This document shows positions 5,508 to 7,546 of a DNA stretch of 7,546 nucleotides, one piece after another (position 1 is the first letter of the stretch; each line of letters begins with the position of its first letter). This DNA is from Thermodesulfobacteriaceae bacterium (GTDB lineage Bacteria > Desulfobacterota > Thermodesulfobacteria > Thermodesulfobacteriales > Thermodesulfobacteriaceae), in NCBI GenBank assembly GCA_015494725.1, contig WGAR01000035.1, positions 1 through 7,546 of the forward strand, written 5' to 3'. The translations under genes were made by a program, and so were the position numbers. Under the pieces are notes generated by a model. That model had not been told where the DNA came from, did not search any database, and saw nothing but the letters and a program-made list of their open reading frames with translations.

Positions 5508-5514
5508 CTAATAC

Positions 5515-5542
5515 TTGACATACCCTTAAACTATGAGATTAT
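5515..5542 (+). promoter_or_regulatory. Promoter for the split-Soret cytochrome gene
   Basis: A perfect TTGACA (5515-5520) is followed at 16 bases by GATTAT (5537-5542; 4 of 6 matches to TATAAT). Transcription would begin near 5549-5550, giving a leader of about 105 bases that carries the mini-ORF and hairpin. It lies in the most AT-rich part of the window. Confidence 0.6.
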
Positions 5543-5571
5543 GAATTTAAAAAAGGCTTAAGGAGGCACAT

Positions 5572-5598
5572 ATGGAAAAAACGGGGTTTAAAGGGTGA
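5572..5598 (+). CDS. Possible leader mini-ORF (8 aa, MEKTGFKG)
   Basis: An ATG at 5572 is preceded by AAGGAGG at a five-base spacing, as good a translation start as any in the window, yet the frame ends after eight codons at TGA 5596-5598. The hairpin with the GGAA loop begins two bases after the stop, and the cytochrome ATG follows 56 bases later with its own AAAGGAGG. The arrangement of start, short peptide, hairpin and main gene resembles a translated leader that couples ribosome movement to downstream expression. The peptide has no run of one regulatory amino acid. It could also be the remnant of a duplicated start region. Confidence 0.35.
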   Translation: MEKTGFKG

Positions 5599-5599
5599 A

Positions 5600-5615
5600 A
5601 ACGGCGGAAGCCGTT
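5600..5615 (+). promoter_or_regulatory. GGAA-capped hairpin in the cytochrome leader
   Basis: AACGGC (5600-5605) and GCCGTT (5610-5615) are perfect complements around a GGAA tetraloop. No T-run follows, so it is not an intrinsic terminator. GGGGTTTAAA (5583-5592) and GGGGTCTAAA (5620-5629) flank it as near-identical direct repeats. I could not match the leader to a known riboswitch consensus. mRNA stabilisation or attenuation are possibilities. Confidence 0.45.
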
Positions 5616-5654
5616 GAGCGGGGTCTAAAACTACCATATTAAAGGAGGTGGATT

Positions 5655-6416
5655 ATGAAAGTTTCGCGTCGAGATTTTCTGGTAACCTCGGGTATAATGG
5701 CCGGATTAATGGTAGGGGGTAAGTTTCTGGGGCGGGAAGCCTGGGCTTACAGTTACGGTTCGGAGTTCGAGTATGCGGAGCTTGACCCGGACGAGGTGGC
5801 CTGGGAGGCGTATCGGCACTACTTCAAGAAGTGGTGTTGTTCCACGGTGCTGGAGGGGCTGGTGAGTCAGCTGCGCAAGAAGGTAGGCGGTCCGTGGAAG
5901 GACTTTCCGGTGGATGCCTATCGCTGGGCCCACGGCGGGCTGGCCGGCTGGGGCGCCCTGTGCGGAACCCTGACCGGAGCGGGCATCGTGGCCGGGCTGG
6001 TAACCCGGGATACGGACACCGCCGAGGCCATCGTCAACGACATGGCCTTCTTCTATTCCTATACCCCTCTTCCCGAGTATCAGCCCCGGAAGATTCTCAA
6101 GGCCGAGATTCAGAACATGAGCGTGGCCGGGACCCCGGTGTGTCACATCTCCGTGGGCCGCTGGATGGCCGCCGAAGGGGTGGGGTTCCTTACGGACGAG
6201 CGGGCGGAGAGGTGTGCCCGGCTCTCCGCGGATGTGGCCAGGCAGGTAACCATCTATCTCAACGAATGGCTGCGGAACGGGAAGCGCTATACCCCGAAGA
6301 ACCGGATCCTCTACAACCTGCTGCATAACGGCATTACCTCGCAGAACAACTGTATGGACTGTCACGGGCAGAATGTGCCGCATCCGGAAGAGACCTATGC
6401 TACCCTTAAAAAGTAA
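5655..6416 (+). CDS. Split-Soret cytochrome c-like protein (C-GCAxxG-C-C family), Tat-exported
   Basis: A 253-residue periplasmic redox protein. Residues 4-9 (SRRDFL) and the following hydrophobic stretch to about 30 form a twin-arginine signal, implying cofactor insertion before export, as expected for an iron-sulfur protein. Cysteines C61-C62, C103 (in GALCGTLTGAG), C163 and C187 follow the C-GCAxxG-C-C order. A single canonical heme c site, CMDCH, is at 233-237; a TPVCH at 160-164 resembles a heme site lacking its first cysteine. Length and layout match the Desulfovibrio split-Soret cytochrome, a homodimer that as I recall carries two hemes and one 2Fe-2S cluster per subunit. Its partner and reaction are unresolved. 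The ATG has AAAGGAGG six bases upstream. It is transcribed alone, from a TTGACA promoter to a strong terminator. Confidence 0.85.
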   Translation: MKVSRRDFLVTSGIMAGLMVGGKFLGREAWAYSYGSEFEYAELDPDEVAWEAYRHYFKKWCCSTVLEGLVSQLRKKVGGPWKDFPVDAYRWAHGGLAGWGALCGTLTGAGIVAGLVTRDTDTAEAIVNDMAFFYSYTPLPEYQPRKILKAEIQNMSVAGTPVCHISVGRWMAAEGVGFLTDERAERCARLSADVARQVTIYLNEWLRNGKRYTPKNRILYNLLHNGITSQNNCMDCHGQNVPHPEETYATLKK

Positions 6417-6448
6417 AATCGCTTCTTAAAGAAAGGAAGTTATCTTTA

Positions 6449-6485
6449 AGGGGAGCCTGTATAGGGCTCCCCTCTTAATTATTTT
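6449..6485 (+). terminator. Intrinsic terminator of the cytochrome gene
   Basis: GGGGAGCC (6450-6457) pairs perfectly with GGCTCCCC (6465-6472) around a seven-base loop, and the A/T pair 6449-6473 extends the stem. A T-rich tail, TCTTAATTATTTT, follows. It separates the cytochrome gene from the permease gene. Confidence 0.85.
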
Positions 6486-6569
6486 CCGAAAATGGAGATT
6501 TTTAGGGATTTAAAGGAAATATTTTCCAAAAAAACCTTGTTAATAGGCATTTTATTCCAAAATCTTGAT

Positions 6570-6598
6570 TTGACAAAGGGAGCACTCGCTGCTAAGAA
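6570..6598 (+). promoter_or_regulatory. Candidate promoter for the YeeE/YedE gene
   Basis: A perfect TTGACA (6570-6575) is followed by 17 bases and TAAGAA (6593-6598; 3 of 6 matches). Transcription would start near 6605, leaving a short leader with the purine-rich ribosome binding site. The weak -10 suggests help from an activator or another sigma factor. Confidence 0.45.
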
Positions 6599-6630
6599 AC
6601 CAATAAAATCGCAGGAGGAGGGGAGGGTGT

Positions 6631-7546
6631 ATGAAAGAGCATTTTAAAAATGTCTATCGTACCCTATGTGTAGAGAACTGGTCCCCTTTGATAGGCGGCA
6701 TTATGATCGCTTTCTTCGTTATCCTCCTGGAAATGTGGTATCGTCCCTGGGGTATCGTCGGTGGTTTGAGGAACTGGGCCGACTGGGTTTTTTACGGGTT
6801 AGGGCTTTATGAGGACGCTCCCCCCCATCCTTTATGGTTTTCCTCTTCGGTGCTTAATATAGGCTTTCTCTGGGGGGCCTTTATTTCCGCCACCCTGGCC
6901 CGGGAATTTAGCTTGCGGGTGCCGCCGGGGATAGAGTTCGTCAAGGCCATAGTGGCCGGTATCCTGATGGGGATAGGTTCGGCCCTGGCCATGGGGTGTA
7001 ACATCGGTGGTATGTACATGGCCATCAACAATCTGGCGGCCAACGGTCTTCTGATGTGGATCGGTCTGGTGATCGGGGCCCGTTTTGCGGTGAAGTATCT
7101 CTACTGGGAGATCGAGCACCTTCCTTCCGGCGGCGGTTTCGAGATCAACCTGTCCAAGATCAATCCTCTGCTGGCCATTCTGGCCATTATCGGTCTGGTC
7201 TGGGCGGGCAAGGCTTATTTCGGAAGCGAAAAGGATATGGGGGCCACCCTGGGGGGGTGTCTGATCCTCACCGCTGGTATCGGCTATGCCATGCACCGGA
7301 GCCGTCTCTGTATCGTGAACGCCCTGCGGGAGCCCTTCATGTCCGGTGAGGCGGCCATGGCCCGGGCGGTAATCGTGAGCCTCCTCCTTACCTCCATCGG
7401 GATTGCCATCATCAAGCTGGCCGGTATTCGCGACGAGATGGCCTATGTGACCCCCACCTTCGGTCTGGGGGCTCTGGTGGGAGGCATCATCTTCGGCTTC
7501 GGGATGACCGTGGCCGGAGGGTGCGGTTCCGGAAGCCTGTGGCGGG
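6631..7546 (+). CDS. YeeE/YedE family sulfur-species permease, N-terminal 305 residues (cut by window edge)
   Basis: The frame is open from ATG 6631 to the window end. It is a polytopic inner-membrane protein with hydrophobic segments at about 19-35, 73-90, 103-121, 136-153, 179-195, 206-221, 244-262 and 278-297. The repeated YeeE/YedE signatures are present: GILMGIGSALAMGC (110-123, C123), HRSRLCIVNAL (222-232, C227) and GFGMTVAGGCGSGSLWR (289-305, C298). These three conserved cysteines correspond to those that pass thiosulfate through TsuA-type transporters. An early PWGIVGGLRNWADW (39-52) marks the longer subfamily of roughly 350-400 residues, so only the last segments are missing. Substrate (thiosulfate, a sulfane sulfur carrier or selenium species) is unknown; this subfamily often has a tusA gene next to it. 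Start chosen because GGAGGAGGGGAGG lies directly upstream. Confidence 0.93.
   Translation, partial: MKEHFKNVYRTLCVENWSPLIGGIMIAFFVILLEMWYRPWGIVGGLRNWADWVFYGLGLYEDAPPHPLWFSSSVLNIGFLWGAFISATLAREFSLRVPPGIEFVKAIVAGILMGIGSALAMGCNIGGMYMAINNLAANGLLMWIGLVIGARFAVKYLYWEIEHLPSGGGFEINLSKINPLLAILAIIGLVWAGKAYFGSEKDMGATLGGCLILTAGIGYAMHRSRLCIVNALREPFMSGEAAMARAVIVSLLLTSIGIAIIKLAGIRDEMAYVTPTFGLGALVGGIIFGFGMTVAGGCGSGSLWR

Larger units (their letters stand above)
5340..5514. other. AT-rich intergenic region without a gene
   Basis: This 175-base stretch is markedly T-rich on the plus strand and I find no coding frame on either strand. It contains an eight-T run at 5400-5407 preceded by a weak ACGA/TCGT stem (5381-5384 with 5397-5400), the only candidate for a methyltransferase terminator. 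It also has a small CTTCT-GCG-AGAAG hairpin and an AAATTTAAATTT palindrome at 5449-5460. The low GC may reflect an upstream A/T-rich promoter region for the cytochrome gene. Confidence 0.5.

Noticed and set aside
5550..5654. Known riboswitch in the cytochrome leader (c-di-GMP type I, preQ1, fluoride, mini-ykkC)
   Set aside because: The conserved cores of these classes are not visible. A short GGAA-capped stem alone is not diagnostic.
6530..6580. FNR/CRP-type operator around TTGTTAATA and TTGATTTGACAA
   Set aside because: No TTGAT-N4-ATCAA or comparable symmetric site is present. The resemblance is to half-sites only.
1..7546. CRISPR array or insertion sequence
   Set aside because: No regularly spaced repeats of 23-40 bases, no transposase motifs and no terminal inverted repeats were seen.

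Overview
The window looks chromosomal, from a thermophilic, anaerobic, sulfur-metabolising Gram-negative bacterium. A member of Thermodesulfobacteria (Thermosulfurimonas/Thermodesulfatator-like) or a related desulfobacterial lineage would fit. The evidence is a Tat-exported split-Soret-type cytochrome c, a YeeE/YedE-type sulfur transporter, an LDH-like malate dehydrogenase, a DUF3334 (CheX-like) protein and an outer-membrane porin with an N-terminal coiled coil. The lineage is inference from gene content; no rRNA is present.

Layout. (1) Positions 1-556 look like the end of an integrated element. Two small leftward genes (a DUF4258-like protein, then a DUF2283 protein cut by the window edge) overlap in an ATGA. 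Helically phased GGGGCACC-type repeats follow at 440-468. At 532-556 there is a 25-base sequence with the form of a tRNA/tmRNA 3' end including CCA, but with no tRNA body before it. This is what an attachment-site duplication looks like. (2) 557-898 is a degraded stretch holding a strong, probably bidirectional, terminator hairpin and a 42-codon leftward ORF that may be the intact part of a frameshifted gene. (3) 899-3961 is a leftward cluster: DUF3334/CheX-like gene, mdh (14 bases downstream), and the coiled-coil porin, which also has a good promoter of its own. (4) 4029-5339, divergent, is an RlmD-type iron-sulfur 23S rRNA uracil-C5 methyltransferase. (5) 5340-5654 is an AT-rich intergenic region. 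It contains CTAG-bearing direct repeats, a TTGACA promoter, and a leader of about 100 bases with a perfectly placed Shine-Dalgarno, an 8-codon mini-ORF and a GGAA-capped hairpin. (6) 5655-6416 is the split-Soret cytochrome/C-GCAxxG-C-C protein, closed by a strong terminator. (7) 6631-7546 is the start of a YeeE/YedE permease with its own promoter, running off the right edge.

Functional reading. The right half links a periplasmic heme/iron-sulfur redox protein to a sulfur-species permease, as expected for an organism handling thiosulfate, sulfite or elemental sulfur. The left cluster joins a central-metabolism enzyme (Mdh) to a chemotaxis-phosphatase-like protein, which is unexplained. The most distinctive observations are the attachment-like tRNA/tmRNA 3' fragment with phased repeats, the mini-ORF leader of the cytochrome gene, and the cytochrome's TxxCH site, which may be a second, one-cysteine heme attachment site.
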